Positions 8,340-16,829 of a stretch of 64,000 nucleotides of DNA are shown piece after piece. The position numbers were made by a program, and so were the translations under genes. The DNA lies in assembly GCA_963422775.4 (NCBI GenBank), contig CAUJSJ030000062.1, positions 1 to 64,000 of the forward strand, written 5' to 3'. Numbering within the stretch: position 1 is the stretch's first letter; each line of letters begins with the position of its first letter. The notes beneath the pieces were generated by a model. That model was not told the origin of the DNA. It ran no database searches and worked only from the letters and a program-made list of their open reading frames with translations. This DNA comes from Pelomonas sp963422775 (lineage in GTDB: Bacteria; Pseudomonadota; Gammaproteobacteria; Burkholderiales; Burkholderiaceae_C).

Positions 8340-8585
8340 ATGGAATTTGTGAATCTACCGCTGGTCTTCCTGATCGGCTGCGCGCTGATTGCCCTGCTGG
8401 CCAAGAAGAATGGCTACACGTGGTACCTGTTTTTCTTTGCCATCGCCGTGCCGGCGCCCCTGTTATTGCTGGCCTTGCCGCATGTGCTGGGAGCGGAGGC
8501 CGCTTCGCTGACCTCCGTACGTCTGGGCACGGCCCTGCTGTTCCCGTGCGCAGGCCTGCTGCTGGCCTTGCGGCGCCAAAGCTGA
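8340..8585 (+). CDS. Small inner-membrane protein
   Basis: 81 residues with three hydrophobic stretches (about residues 5-20, 27-47 and 60-76), separated by KKNGY and a short polar loop. Probably an integral inner-membrane protein with two or three helices. A TATAAT box at 8305-8310 is placed to serve it. No family is recognised. Its stop region overlaps an AAGCTG/CAGCTT hairpin (8579-8600) shared with the convergent gene. Confidence 0.65.
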   Translation: MEFVNLPLVFLIGCALIALLAKKNGYTWYLFFFAIAVPAPLLLLALPHVLGAEAASLTSVRLGTALLFPCAGLLLALRRQS

Positions 8586-8598
8586 CGCTGCGCGCAGC

Positions 8599-8820
8599 TT
8601 AACGTGCCTGCATGCCATCGGCCAGGCGCCAGCCGACGGACAGCGCCAGTTGCTGCGCCTCTTTTTCATTGCTGCAATCGTCGTAGTCGCAGGTATCCGC
8701 ATACGCGCCGCGCGCCTGGTTCTGGCTGACATACGAGCCGACCCACCGGCCATCGCGGCGCTGGCAAGCCGTGGCGCTGATGGTAAAACCTTTGTGGATG
8801 GTGGGATTTTCAAACGACAT
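8599..8820 (-). CDS. Small hypothetical protein
   Basis: 73 residues from ATG 8820; CGGAGGAATT upstream is a strong ribosome binding site and fixes this start over longer options. The protein contains GRWVGSYVS and a Cys/Asp-rich CDYDDCSNEKEAQQLAL segment, ending in a helix. No signal peptide. The compact fold resembles small single-domain proteins of unknown function. I do not recognise the family. Confidence 0.7.
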   Translation of the reverse strand: MSFENPTIHKGFTISATACQRRDGRWVGSYVSQNQARGAYADTCDYDDCSNEKEAQQLALSVGWRLADGMQAR

Positions 8821-8960
8821 AATTCCTCCGATGCATGAAGCGTCAGCCACCTGACTGGCTTCCACTGTGCGCCATAGCCCGCCCGCAGTCTGTACGCTGG
8901 CCCACACCCACGCCTGCGTGCCAGTCCGCGCGCGCCATGGCGATCAGGTATGATTTCGCC

Positions 8961-9677
8961 ATGTGTGGACGATTCGATCAAAATGACACGGCGCGCGTGC
9001 TGGCGTCGTCCCTCGGCTGGACCGACGCGGTGTTCGACAGCGAGGCCGAACCGCACCTGAACGTCTCGCCCGGCACCTACCGGCCCGTGCTGCATATCCA
9101 GGACGGCGTGCGCCGGGTCGACGACGTGTTCTGGGGTTACCGCCCCGCCTGGGCCGCACAGGTCGTGCCCGCGCCCGGCAAGAAGAAAATTCCCATCGCC
9201 ATCAATGCACGGCTGGAAAAACTGGCCGGCGCCTACTGGAAATCCTTGCTGCGCGCGGGGCGCGGCATCGTCTGCGTGTCCGGCTGGTATGAATGGACTG
9301 GGGAAAAAGGCACGAAGCAGCCGTGGCACATCCACCGCCGCGACCGCGCGCCCCTGTTCCTGCTGGCGCTGGCCCATTTCGGTCACTACAAGGTGAATCG
9401 GGAAGAAGCGGGTTTCGTGCTGGTGACGGCCGACAGCCTCGGTGGCATGGTCGACATCCACGACCGCCGCCCCGTGGCCGTCAGCCTGGAAGACGCGCAG
9501 CGCTGGCTGGCCCCCGCACTGACACCCGAGCAAGCGCTGCACCTGGCGCGCAGCTGCATGCTCGACGTGGACTTGTTCGCATGGCATGCCGTCGACAACC
9601 CGCTCGTGCCCTCTGCCAAACCTAAGGCCGCCTCACCGCCTCCGGTGCAAGGCGCGTTTGACTGGGGCATGGATTAA
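8961..9677 (+). CDS. SRAP-domain DNA-protein crosslink protease, YedK/HMCES family
   Basis: 238 residues from ATG 8961. The sequence starts MCGRF, so removal of the initiator Met exposes the catalytic Cys2 of SRAP proteins, which bonds covalently to abasic sites in single-stranded DNA. Other family marks are NARLEKL, the VSGWYEW segment with the catalytic Glu, and DIHDRRPV with the active His. Length and motif order match YedK. The role is protection of abasic sites at stalled forks. The 3' end overlaps the convergent DUF418 gene by 4 bases. No LexA box was identified. Confidence 0.92.
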   Translation: MCGRFDQNDTARVLASSLGWTDAVFDSEAEPHLNVSPGTYRPVLHIQDGVRRVDDVFWGYRPAWAAQVVPAPGKKKIPIAINARLEKLAGAYWKSLLRAGRGIVCVSGWYEWTGEKGTKQPWHIHRRDRAPLFLLALAHFGHYKVNREEAGFVLVTADSLGGMVDIHDRRPVAVSLEDAQRWLAPALTPEQALHLARSCMLDVDLFAWHAVDNPLVPSAKPKAASPPPVQGAFDWGMD

Positions 9678-10816
9678 GACAGGCGCGCCAGGCGGCGCCA
9701 CAGCGCTTCCATGGGACCCTGCCTGAAATGGCGCAGCCAGTAGCGGCTCCACAGCACCTGCCCCGCCATGAGCGCTACTGCCAGGCCCAGCATCTCTGCC
9801 GGACGCAAACGAGCACCCCAGCCCAGGCCCGGCCCCTGCAGCAGCCAGGTGCCGATCAGCGATTGCAGTAGATAATTACTCAGCGCCATGCGTCCCACGG
9901 GCGCCAGCCACGCGCCCAGCCAGCGCAGCATGAAGGGACCGGCCAGCATCAGCGCGGCCACATAGCCGGCCGCCAGCACGGGGCCGCCGGCGAACAGGCC
10001 CACTTCGAACAGGGCCGTGTCGAATACGGTTTGATAGGGGTCAGCCACTTGCCACGCGACGGCCCCCGCCACCAGCAGGTTGAACGGCAAGCCCAGGCCC
10101 AGCCCCACGCCGCACACGCGCCGCCACAGCCGGCGGTGACGCTGCGGCTGCGTCAGCCAGCCGCAGCGTACGGACAAGATGCCCAGCAAGAACAACACGA
10201 TGATATGCGGCAGCATGACGGCGGCGTACAGCAAGGAAACGAGAAAATCGTTGGCGCGCAGCCTGGCCACGGCCCACGCACTGCCTTGCGTGTAAATCGC
10301 GTAACGCTCCGCAAAGCCTTGCAGGTCGCGCGCGATGTCCGGCGCGCCACCCTGCTGGCCCACGGGAATCAACAAGCACATGAATAATAGAAAACCGGCC
10401 GCCACCAGCCAGGCGCGATTTCGCACGCGGCTGAGCCTGGCGGACGCCAGCGGCAGGATCAGCATGCCGGCGACGGCATACGAGGTCAGCACGTCACCGC
10501 TCCAGATGCAAAAACCGTGCAGCAGGCCAAACGCCAGCAGCCAGCGCAAACGGCGTTTATAAGCCGCTTGCGCCGCTTCCCAGCTGCCCAGCTGGCGTTG
10601 CAAGGAACGTGTCTGCAGGGCAAAGCCGGCGCCGAACAAAAAAGCGAAGATGGGATAGAACTTGAATTGCGCCAGCGCCGCCACGCCGAAAATGACGAGC
10701 TGGTCCAGCACCGGTGGCTGCGCGGGCAAGGTGCCGTAACGCAAGGAAAGCGTGCCCCAGGCAAAGCCCCAGATATTCACCAGCAAGATGCCAAACACGG
10801 CGATGCCGCGCAGCAC
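9674..10816 (-). CDS. DUF418/YeiB-like polytopic membrane protein
   Basis: 380 residues from GTG 10816, with about ten hydrophobic segments. The N terminus LRGIAVFGILLVNI is the mark of the DUF418 family, whose members are inner-membrane proteins of uncertain, possibly acyltransferase-related, function. Family members usually have about ten residues before this motif. Here the open frame continues upstream as far as a CTG overlapping the stop of the LD-carboxypeptidase gene (10868-10870) but offers no ATG, GTG or TTG. The true start is therefore either the internal GTG or a rare CTG/ATA codon. It lies about 50 bases downstream of that gene on the same strand. Confidence 0.82.
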   Translation of the reverse strand: MLRGIAVFGILLVNIWGFAWGTLSLRYGTLPAQPPVLDQLVIFGVAALAQFKFYPIFAFLFGAGFALQTRSLQRQLGSWEAAQAAYKRRLRWLLAFGLLHGFCIWSGDVLTSYAVAGMLILPLASARLSRVRNRAWLVAAGFLLFMCLLIPVGQQGGAPDIARDLQGFAERYAIYTQGSAWAVARLRANDFLVSLLYAAVMLPHIIVLFLLGILSVRCGWLTQPQRHRRLWRRVCGVGLGLGLPFNLLVAGAVAWQVADPYQTVFDTALFEVGLFAGGPVLAAGYVAALMLAGPFMLRWLGAWLAPVGRMALSNYLLQSLIGTWLLQGPGLGWGARLRPAEMLGLAVALMAGQVLWSRYWLRHFRQGPMEALWRRLARLS

Positions 10817-10866
10817 ATCGAGCTGCAGCAGCCTGCCGGGTTTGGCACTTATGGAGTTCAGGGAGT

Positions 10867-11784
10867 TCAGGGCCGCGCCAAGGTCGGATAATCGCTCACC
10901 CGCAGGCTGAAGCCGGATGCATCCGATTGCAGGCGCGCCTGGCCGCCGAACGGCAAGGTGACACGGCGGCGGATGTGGCCGAACTCCAGCCCCGTCAGCA
11001 CGGGCACGGGCAAGCGCTGGCGCACGTAGGCCAGCATGGCATCGAAATCGTAGCCCTTATCCATGGGACTCAGTTTATAGCCGGAAAAATCACCGAGCAC
11101 AATCGCATTCTGGCGGGCAAGCACACCCGCGTGCAGCAATTGCAGCAGCATGCGCTCGACGCGGTACGGGTGTTCGTTGACGTCTTCCAGGAACAAAATG
11201 CCGCCGTCGACCTGGGGGAAATATGGCGTGCCCAGCAAGTGGAGCAGCATGGCCAGGTTGCCGCCCCACAAGGTGCCCGTCAGCTCGACCTGCGGATTGC
11301 CCGCTGCCCTGCCCTCTACCTGATGCGTGGGTCCCGCCAGGCATGACCACAGTTGATCGAGCGTAAACTGCTCGGGCTCGTCGCGCGTGAAATCGTCGCA
11401 GAGCATGGGGCCGGCAAAGCTGGCGCGGCCCGTCTTGGCCAGCAAGCCCATGTGGAAGGCCGTAAAATCGCTGTAGCCGACAAACAGTTTGCGGCTGGCG
11501 GCCATGGCGGTAAAGTCGATGTCGGGCAGGATGCGGCTGAGGCCGTAGCTGCCGCGCAAGGCGAGCACCACTTGCACGTCGGGGTCGGCGGCCGCCGCGT
11601 TCAGCTGCGCCAGGCGGCCCGCATCCGTGCCGCCGAAGCGCTGGAAGGTATGCTCGGGGTCGTAGTAATTGTGGACGGTGGCGCCTTGTGCCTGCAAGCG
11701 GGCGATGCCGCGCGCCACGGCCGCCTCATCGGGCGCGCAACCGCCCGGCGCCACGATGGCGATGCCAATCTCAGGTGTCTTCAA
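10867..11784 (-). CDS. ldcA: LD-carboxypeptidase, peptidase family S66
   Basis: 305 residues with a TTG start; no in-frame ATG is near. LdcA removes the terminal D-Ala from murein tetrapeptides during peptidoglycan recycling. S66 marks are visible: ALRGSYGLSRILPDIDF, the nucleophile elbow GYSDFTAFH, the acidic segment FLEDVNEHPYRVERML, and GHIRRRVTLPFG with the catalytic His. Length matches the family. No signal peptide, so the enzyme is cytoplasmic as expected. The DUF418 gene follows closely and may be co-transcribed. Confidence 0.9.
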   Translation of the reverse strand: MKTPEIGIAIVAPGGCAPDEAAVARGIARLQAQGATVHNYYDPEHTFQRFGGTDAGRLAQLNAAAADPDVQVVLALRGSYGLSRILPDIDFTAMAASRKLFVGYSDFTAFHMGLLAKTGRASFAGPMLCDDFTRDEPEQFTLDQLWSCLAGPTHQVEGRAAGNPQVELTGTLWGGNLAMLLHLLGTPYFPQVDGGILFLEDVNEHPYRVERMLLQLLHAGVLARQNAIVLGDFSGYKLSPMDKGYDFDAMLAYVRQRLPVPVLTGLEFGHIRRRVTLPFGGQARLQSDASGFSLRVSDYPTLARP

Positions 11785-11825
11785 AATATGCCTGACTAGT
11801 CAAGTGGTGGGCGCGCCCAAGCCGC

Positions 11826-12743
11826 TTAGGCTGGCTGGGAGCGCATCTGGGGCGCCATCTTACCTTGCAGATGCACATCGATCAAGGCGAGCAGGCGCTC
11901 GATCAACTGGGGCGGCATGTCGTGCCCCATGCCTTCGATCACTTCCAGCCGGGCGCCCGGAATCAGCGCCGCCGTATCAATGCCGCAGGCGACGGGTATC
12001 AAGGGGTCGGCCGCGCCATGGATCACCAATGCCGGGCAACTGATGCTCGGCAGCAGGGCCGTGCGTTCGCCCGAGGCGGCAATGGCCACCATTTGCCGCG
12101 CCACGCCTTCCGGGCAACTGCCCCGCTGCAGCGCCGCGTCGATGCGCTGGTACAGCAATTTTTCCGACACGGGATAGGCGGGGCTGCCGATGACGCGCAC
12201 GGTGGCGGCCATGTGCGCCATCAGTTCGGCGCGGCTGGCATTGCGTTTCGGACGTTGCAACAAGGCGTTACGCGCCGCCCGCGTGGGGCCGGGCAAGCCG
12301 CGCCGGCCGCTGCTCGACATGATGGAAGTCAGGCTGAGCACCTGTTGCGGCGCGCGCGCCGCCATCACTTGCGCGATCATGCCGCCCATCGACACACCGA
12401 TCACGTGCGCCTGGACAATACGCAAGGCCGTCAACAAGCCCAGCGCATCGTCCGCCATGTCATCGAGGGTATAGGAAGTTTTCAGGGGCCAGCCGATGAG
12501 GTTTTTCACGTAGGCCAGCGGCAGATACGGTTTGCCCGCCAGCGCCATCTTGCTCGACAGGCCGCTATCGCGGTTGTCGAAACGCACAACCCGAAAACCT
12601 TGCTCGACAATGCCTTCGACGAAGTCCGCCGGCCAGGCGATCAGTTGCATGCCCAGGCCCATGACCAGCAGCACGCACGGATCGTTGGGGTCGCCGTGGC
12701 TTTCATAAGCTATGTTGAGGCCGTTCGCCATGATGGTTGCCAT
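11826..12743 (-). CDS. Alpha/beta-fold hydrolase
   Basis: 305 residues; GAGAGG lies 6 bases before ATG 12743. Typical order: VLLVMGLGMQ oxyanion region, RFDNRDSGLS, nucleophile elbow GVSMGGM (serine near residue 113), SCPALVIHGAADPLIP with the acid, and EGMGHDMP with the catalytic His. This profile matches the aclacinomycin-methylesterase/RdmC-like branch found in many proteobacteria, usually without a secondary-metabolite context. No signal peptide. Substrate unknown. Confidence 0.85.
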   Translation of the reverse strand: MATIMANGLNIAYESHGDPNDPCVLLVMGLGMQLIAWPADFVEGIVEQGFRVVRFDNRDSGLSSKMALAGKPYLPLAYVKNLIGWPLKTSYTLDDMADDALGLLTALRIVQAHVIGVSMGGMIAQVMAARAPQQVLSLTSIMSSSGRRGLPGPTRAARNALLQRPKRNASRAELMAHMAATVRVIGSPAYPVSEKLLYQRIDAALQRGSCPEGVARQMVAIAASGERTALLPSISCPALVIHGAADPLIPVACGIDTAALIPGARLEVIEGMGHDMPPQLIERLLALIDVHLQGKMAPQMRSQPA

Positions 12744-12867
12744 GATTGCCTCTCTTCAGGAACCAGCACGCAGGCACGATCGCTGCGGCCTTGGACTCAG
12801 CATACCACTATTGTGCTTCAGACATGAGACCGGCACGCGGCACTCTATCTGAAGTGTTGCTCTGCTT

Positions 12868-12985
12868 GCACATGACAGAACCTACTGCGCGTCGCGACTT
12901 GCGGCCTGCGATGCTCACCGTACCTTCGTACGGTTGCGCTTCTCGACCACAATTCGCTTCCGCTCGCTACGGTTCTGTCACGTGC
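12868..12985. repeat. Structured intergenic repeat, copy B
   Basis: Second copy of the element at 7724-7843. The outer arms 12868-12882 and 12971-12985 pair with one mismatch (12872/12981), at the same place in the helix as in copy A. The arm sequences differ (TGACAGAACC here, TGCCGCAAGC there), with compensating changes on the other side. The core, including ACCGTAC (12917-12923), loop CTTC and GTACGGT (12928-12934), is nearly identical. The copy sits in a 268-base gene-free stretch between a hydrolase gene and the heme locus. Confidence 0.75.
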
Positions 12986-13011
12986 TGATACTCATCAACT
13001 TGCAAAAAACG

Positions 13012-14169
13012 TCATTTTGCCTTTGGCAGGCCGTCCGCCAAATCAACCCAGCTTTGCGGCTGCGGCTTGCCGCGCTCGCGCACGCCGAAGAAGGAGACCA
13101 CTTGCGCGCCGTCGTTATCGAAGAACTCGACCGAGGTGACGCCGCCGCGCTTGACGACCCAGCCGCTGCGCAGGGCCGTGTCGCGGATGTGCAGGTTGAA
13201 ATCCGGGTCGAGCACATTGAAGAAGCCGCCGGCAGCCATGGTTTTCTCGATCTTGCCGCTGTAGATCTGCGTCAAGCCTTCATTGCCCAGGAACACCATG
13301 ATGGCAACCTTGTCCTTCGCCGCGTTTTCGAGCAGGGTGCGCAGCGCTGCTGGCGTCACGCGCTCGACCACGCCGGCTGGCGCCAGGCGCAGCGCCTGTT
13401 CGCGCGTCAGATGGAATTCGCGCATGATTTGTGCAAACTGGTGCACGTCCGTCATGTCTTTCCAGGCCAGCTGGAATTCCTTGACGTCGATCTCGCTGTC
13501 CGGCTTTTCCGTCGCTTTCGGCGCCACGGCCAGCACGTTCAATTCCCCGCTTTGCTGGGGCATGCGGAAGTTTGCCACCAGCTTGTCGTAGACGGCCACG
13601 CCCGGCTCGTTGCGCAGGTAGATTTTGTGCACGGCCGTGCCGTTGGCATCAAAAAATTGCAGGCTGCGCGTCGGCTTGCCGTCGCGGCCCGCTTGCTCCA
13701 CAGCAAATGCATATTTCCAGTTTTCAAAGTGGAAACGCAGGTCGATCTGGCCGCCCAGGTAGCCGCCAGCGATATTGCGCTGGCGCGCTTCCGTTTCCGG
13801 GTCCTGCTTGGCATCGGCCTGTTCCGACTTGTCGCCCGCCTGCTTGAACTTGCTGGCGACGCCCGTCGTCTCGATGACGCCGTTTTCATTGCGCGTGATC
13901 GCTTGCACGAGGCCCAGGTCCAGCGCGGCGCGCATGATTTCGCGCGGCTGATTGCCATCGGCCTGCAAGCGCGTGACGCCCTTGCCGATGTTGGTTGCCA
14001 GCAATTGCGCTTCCGACGCACCCAGCACGCGCGCCGCGTCGCGGATCTGCAGCTTGGGCTGCTCAGTGCGCAAGGTGGACCAGCGTTCCGCCAGGGTGGC
14101 TGGGGCCGCGGTTGCGTTTGCAATCAGCAGGCTGCCTAGCAGGGATAGAACGAGTTTGGATAACTTCAT
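13012..14169 (-). CDS. HmuS/ChuS-like heme-handling protein with signal peptide
   Basis: 385 residues from ATG 14169. The body has the duplicated HemS/ChuX-type layout: an N-terminal repeat starting near LAERWSTLRTEQPKLQIRDAARVLG and a second near VKEFQLAWKDMTDVHQFAQI, each followed by sheet segments such as LQFFDANGTAVHKIYL. Known HmuS, PhuS and ChuS proteins bind or degrade heme in the cytoplasm. This one begins with a clear Sec signal peptide (MKLSK, a Leu-rich core, cleavage near ATA-AP), so it is probably periplasmic. It follows the TonB receptor by 62 bases and is probably co-transcribed from the Fur-box promoter. Confidence 0.82.
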   Translation of the reverse strand: MKLSKLVLSLLGSLLIANATAAPATLAERWSTLRTEQPKLQIRDAARVLGASEAQLLATNIGKGVTRLQADGNQPREIMRAALDLGLVQAITRNENGVIETTGVASKFKQAGDKSEQADAKQDPETEARQRNIAGGYLGGQIDLRFHFENWKYAFAVEQAGRDGKPTRSLQFFDANGTAVHKIYLRNEPGVAVYDKLVANFRMPQQSGELNVLAVAPKATEKPDSEIDVKEFQLAWKDMTDVHQFAQIMREFHLTREQALRLAPAGVVERVTPAALRTLLENAAKDKVAIMVFLGNEGLTQIYSGKIEKTMAAGGFFNVLDPDFNLHIRDTALRSGWVVKRGGVTSVEFFDNDGAQVVSFFGVRERGKPQPQSWVDLADGLPKAK

Positions 14170-14231
14170 AGAGAGACCATTCAATCAAACATGGAAAATA
14201 AGAGGGGCAAGCACCCCTCCCCGGTAAAAAT

Positions 14232-16595
14232 TTAGAAATTGACGCTGAGGTTGGCTGCCACGTTGCGGCCCGGCTTGGCGTAGCGCTCGATTTCGGCGCG
14301 ATTGGCGGCCGTGGTGCCGGCGGACAGGCTGCGCGAAGCGGCGTAATCCCAGTACTTGCGATCCGTCAAGTTGTACACGCCGACGACGATCTTCGCGTTC
14401 TTGTGTACGTTCCAGTAGGTCGACAAGTCGAAGATGGTGTACGACGGCACGGTGAAACGGGGCGCGGTCGTGCCCGTCAGCAAGTCATTGGGTGCCTGTT
14501 TTGCGCCCGCATGCACGGCCGTCAGGGCCAGGCCGAACAGCTCGTTCGCATGGTCGTAGCCGAAGGTCAAGGCCGACTTGGCCGGTGCCACCGAGGCCAG
14601 GCCGCCGCTGTCGCCCGTCAGGGTATTGAAGGAGCGGCCTTTGGCCACGCCCGTTGCCAAGTCGACGTGGTAACCCTGCATGGCTGGCGACCAGGCGCCC
14701 AGCTCCGCGCGCAGGCTCAGCTCGGCGCCCCAGGTGCGCGCATTGCCGATGTTTTCCGGGCGGAACAGGCCCTGCACGATGGTGGGATAGTTGACCGGGT
14801 CATCTTCCTGCGCCACATACTCGATCATGTTCTTGTATTCCGTCTGGTAGACGGACGCATGCATGCTCAAGCCCTTGACGATGTCGCCTTTCAAGCCCAG
14901 CTCATAGGCCTGGCTGGTTTCCTTGCGCAAATTCGCATTGCCCAGCACGGCATAGCCCGTACCCGCGCCCGTATAGCTGATGGAATCATAGGTACCCGTG
15001 CGTTCGGCCGCCGTGGGCAGGCGCGTGCCGCGCGTCACGGTGGCGTAGGCGTTCATTTGCGGCAAGACTTCCACGGACAGGCTCAGGCTGGGCGTGAAAT
15101 ACGTGTCGCTCTGCTTGCGGATTTCCTTGGCCGCGCCCGGCACGCCGATGGCATAGCTTTGCAGGTTTTTCGGCGCGTCCTTGCGGTAATCGGCACGCAA
15201 GCCCGGTGTCAGCACGGCTTTCTTGCCAGCAAGATTAAAGCTGAGGTCGTCGCGCACGTACAGGGCCAGCTTGCTTGTGTCCATGTCGGCCATGCGGTTC
15301 TTGTTGGTGATCTGATGCTGGCCCGTGGCGACGACGGTGCGGTCTTCACGCCACGGACGGCGCGTTTTCAGCTGTTCCAGCTGCACGCCGTACAGCAGCG
15401 CGTTGTCCGCATTGAGCTGCTTGAACGCTTCCGACGTGACGCCGATGCTGTCATTCTTGAAACTGGTGTCGATGGAGCGCAAATAGTTGCCGCGGTACGT
15501 GTAGCGTCCGTTGGTCTTGTCTTGCGTTTTCGCGTTCTGGACATAGACTTTCGAGGTCAGGCGGTCGAACAGGGCGAAATCTTTGAGCACCACGTCATGG
15601 CCCAGGCTGATGCGGGTGCGGCTGGTAGTCGAATCTTGCTGCACGCCGTCCGGGTACAGGGTGTTGGTTTTATTATTGAGCTCGCGCTTGTTCTTGCGCT
15701 CGAACATGTCGACCGTCAAGTCGAGCTTTTGTTCGCCCGGCAAGGCCCACACGAGCTTGGACAGCAAGGCGTTCGAATGCCAGTCGTCCGGGTTGACGGG
15801 CGTGCTGCCGCGGCTGTCCATCTGCTCGCCGTCGCGGCGCACGTAGACGGCCAGGCCTTGCAGATTGGCGCCGATTTTGGCGGCGCCCGTCAGGGTGTGC
15901 GCATTGCTGCGGTCGGCCGTGGCGCGGCCGTATTTATAGGCGACATAGTGATCCCGCCCCTCGCCCAGGTAATCCTCGGGCGACTTGGTGATGAAAGCCA
16001 CGCCGCCGCCAAGGCCGGGATTGGCGCCGCTGGCAGCCGTCGTACCCGAATCGATGCGCACTTCGCGGAACGTTTCCGGGTCAAAATAATCACGGCCCGT
16101 GGCGAAGGCGTTGAGGGTGTTGCCGTCGGGCTTGGGCGCCGCGTCCGGCAGCGAGATGCCATCGAGCTCCAGGCTGACCCGGTTGCCTTCCAGGCCGCGG
16201 ATGTTGTAACCGGTATTACCCGAACCATCCCACACGCTGCCGCTGCCCGAGGCCGCCGCTGGCGCGGTAATCAAAGGCAGGTAGCGCACGATGCCGCCCA
16301 TGTCCGTGACATTGCGGCGCTCCAGGTCATCTGCCGTGACGACCGTCCTGGTGCCGGCGCGGCGCTCGTAATCCTGCTTGGCATTGACAACGATTTCCGG
16401 GAAGACAGGCAGCTTGGCCGGCTCCTGCGCCGCCGTGCCCGCGTTGATGGCGGTATTTTGCGCGCAAACCGGCAGCAGCGGCGCGGCGAACAGGCCCAGC
16501 AAGGCGGCGCGCAGCACCAGGTTGTGGCGGCGGGTGGGCAGGTGAGCTGGGGATACGACGGGCGCAGCGGAGCGCTGCAGAAGCACTGTAGTCAT
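14232..16595 (-). CDS. TonB-dependent heme/hemoglobin receptor
   Basis: 787 residues from ATG 16595. A signal peptide ends near VCAQ (about residue 47). A TonB box-like PEIVVNAKQ follows, then the plug domain with a GSVWDGSGNTGYNIRGLEGNR-type core, and a beta barrel ending in Phe (NLSVNF). The receptor belongs to the hemoglobin/transferrin/lactoferrin group. It imports heme across the outer membrane using TonB energy. A Fur box precedes it and the HmuS-like gene follows, so the pair forms an iron-regulated heme unit. No hmuTUV ABC transporter lies in this window. Confidence 0.9.
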   Translation of the reverse strand: MTTVLLQRSAAPVVSPAHLPTRRHNLVLRAALLGLFAAPLLPVCAQNTAINAGTAAQEPAKLPVFPEIVVNAKQDYERRAGTRTVVTADDLERRNVTDMGGIVRYLPLITAPAAASGSGSVWDGSGNTGYNIRGLEGNRVSLELDGISLPDAAPKPDGNTLNAFATGRDYFDPETFREVRIDSGTTAASGANPGLGGGVAFITKSPEDYLGEGRDHYVAYKYGRATADRSNAHTLTGAAKIGANLQGLAVYVRRDGEQMDSRGSTPVNPDDWHSNALLSKLVWALPGEQKLDLTVDMFERKNKRELNNKTNTLYPDGVQQDSTTSRTRISLGHDVVLKDFALFDRLTSKVYVQNAKTQDKTNGRYTYRGNYLRSIDTSFKNDSIGVTSEAFKQLNADNALLYGVQLEQLKTRRPWREDRTVVATGQHQITNKNRMADMDTSKLALYVRDDLSFNLAGKKAVLTPGLRADYRKDAPKNLQSYAIGVPGAAKEIRKQSDTYFTPSLSLSVEVLPQMNAYATVTRGTRLPTAAERTGTYDSISYTGAGTGYAVLGNANLRKETSQAYELGLKGDIVKGLSMHASVYQTEYKNMIEYVAQEDDPVNYPTIVQGLFRPENIGNARTWGAELSLRAELGAWSPAMQGYHVDLATGVAKGRSFNTLTGDSGGLASVAPAKSALTFGYDHANELFGLALTAVHAGAKQAPNDLLTGTTAPRFTVPSYTIFDLSTYWNVHKNAKIVVGVYNLTDRKYWDYAASRSLSAGTTAANRAEIERYAKPGRNVAANLSVNF

Positions 16596-16692
16596 GATGA
16601 TCCGGTTTAAGAGTGGAGGCTGGCTCTTGAACCCGGATCGATAACGATGCGCAAGGAAAGGTTGCTGGCGAAAACAATACTGTAACACGAAT

Positions 16693-16710
16693 CATTCTCA
16701 TTTGAGAATG
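16693..16710 (-). promoter_or_regulatory. Fur box upstream of the heme receptor gene
   Basis: CATTCTCATTTGAGAATG is a perfect 7-bp inverted repeat. Read on the minus strand, the surrounding AAATGAGAATGATTC matches the first 15 positions of the classical Fur operator. It lies about 100 bases before the receptor start. Iron repression of the receptor and the HmuS-like gene is the natural inference. Confidence 0.75.
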
Positions 16711-16749
16711 GCAAAGTAGTCTAGACAGATGTTATTTCGCAACAGTTGC

Positions 16750-16775
16750 AAAAATGCCAGCCGGGATGGCTGGCA
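16750..16775 (-). terminator. Rho-independent terminator after tadA
   Basis: On the minus strand an 8-bp stem (TGCCAGCC/GGCTGGCA, + positions 16755-16762 and 16768-16775, 5-base loop) is followed directly by TTTTTGC. It sits about 55 bases beyond the tadA stop and closes the queE-queD-tadA operon. Confidence 0.75.
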
Positions 16776-16829
16776 AGGCATGGCTCATTACCGGCAAGGA
16801 CATGGCGGCCCTGCCCTGTCAGGGCATGG

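Noticed and set aside
14403..16610. A 735-codon open frame on the plus strand
   Set aside because: It lies wholly antisense to the TonB receptor gene, has no recognisable domain, and has the Arg/Gln/Ala-rich look of a high-GC shadow frame.
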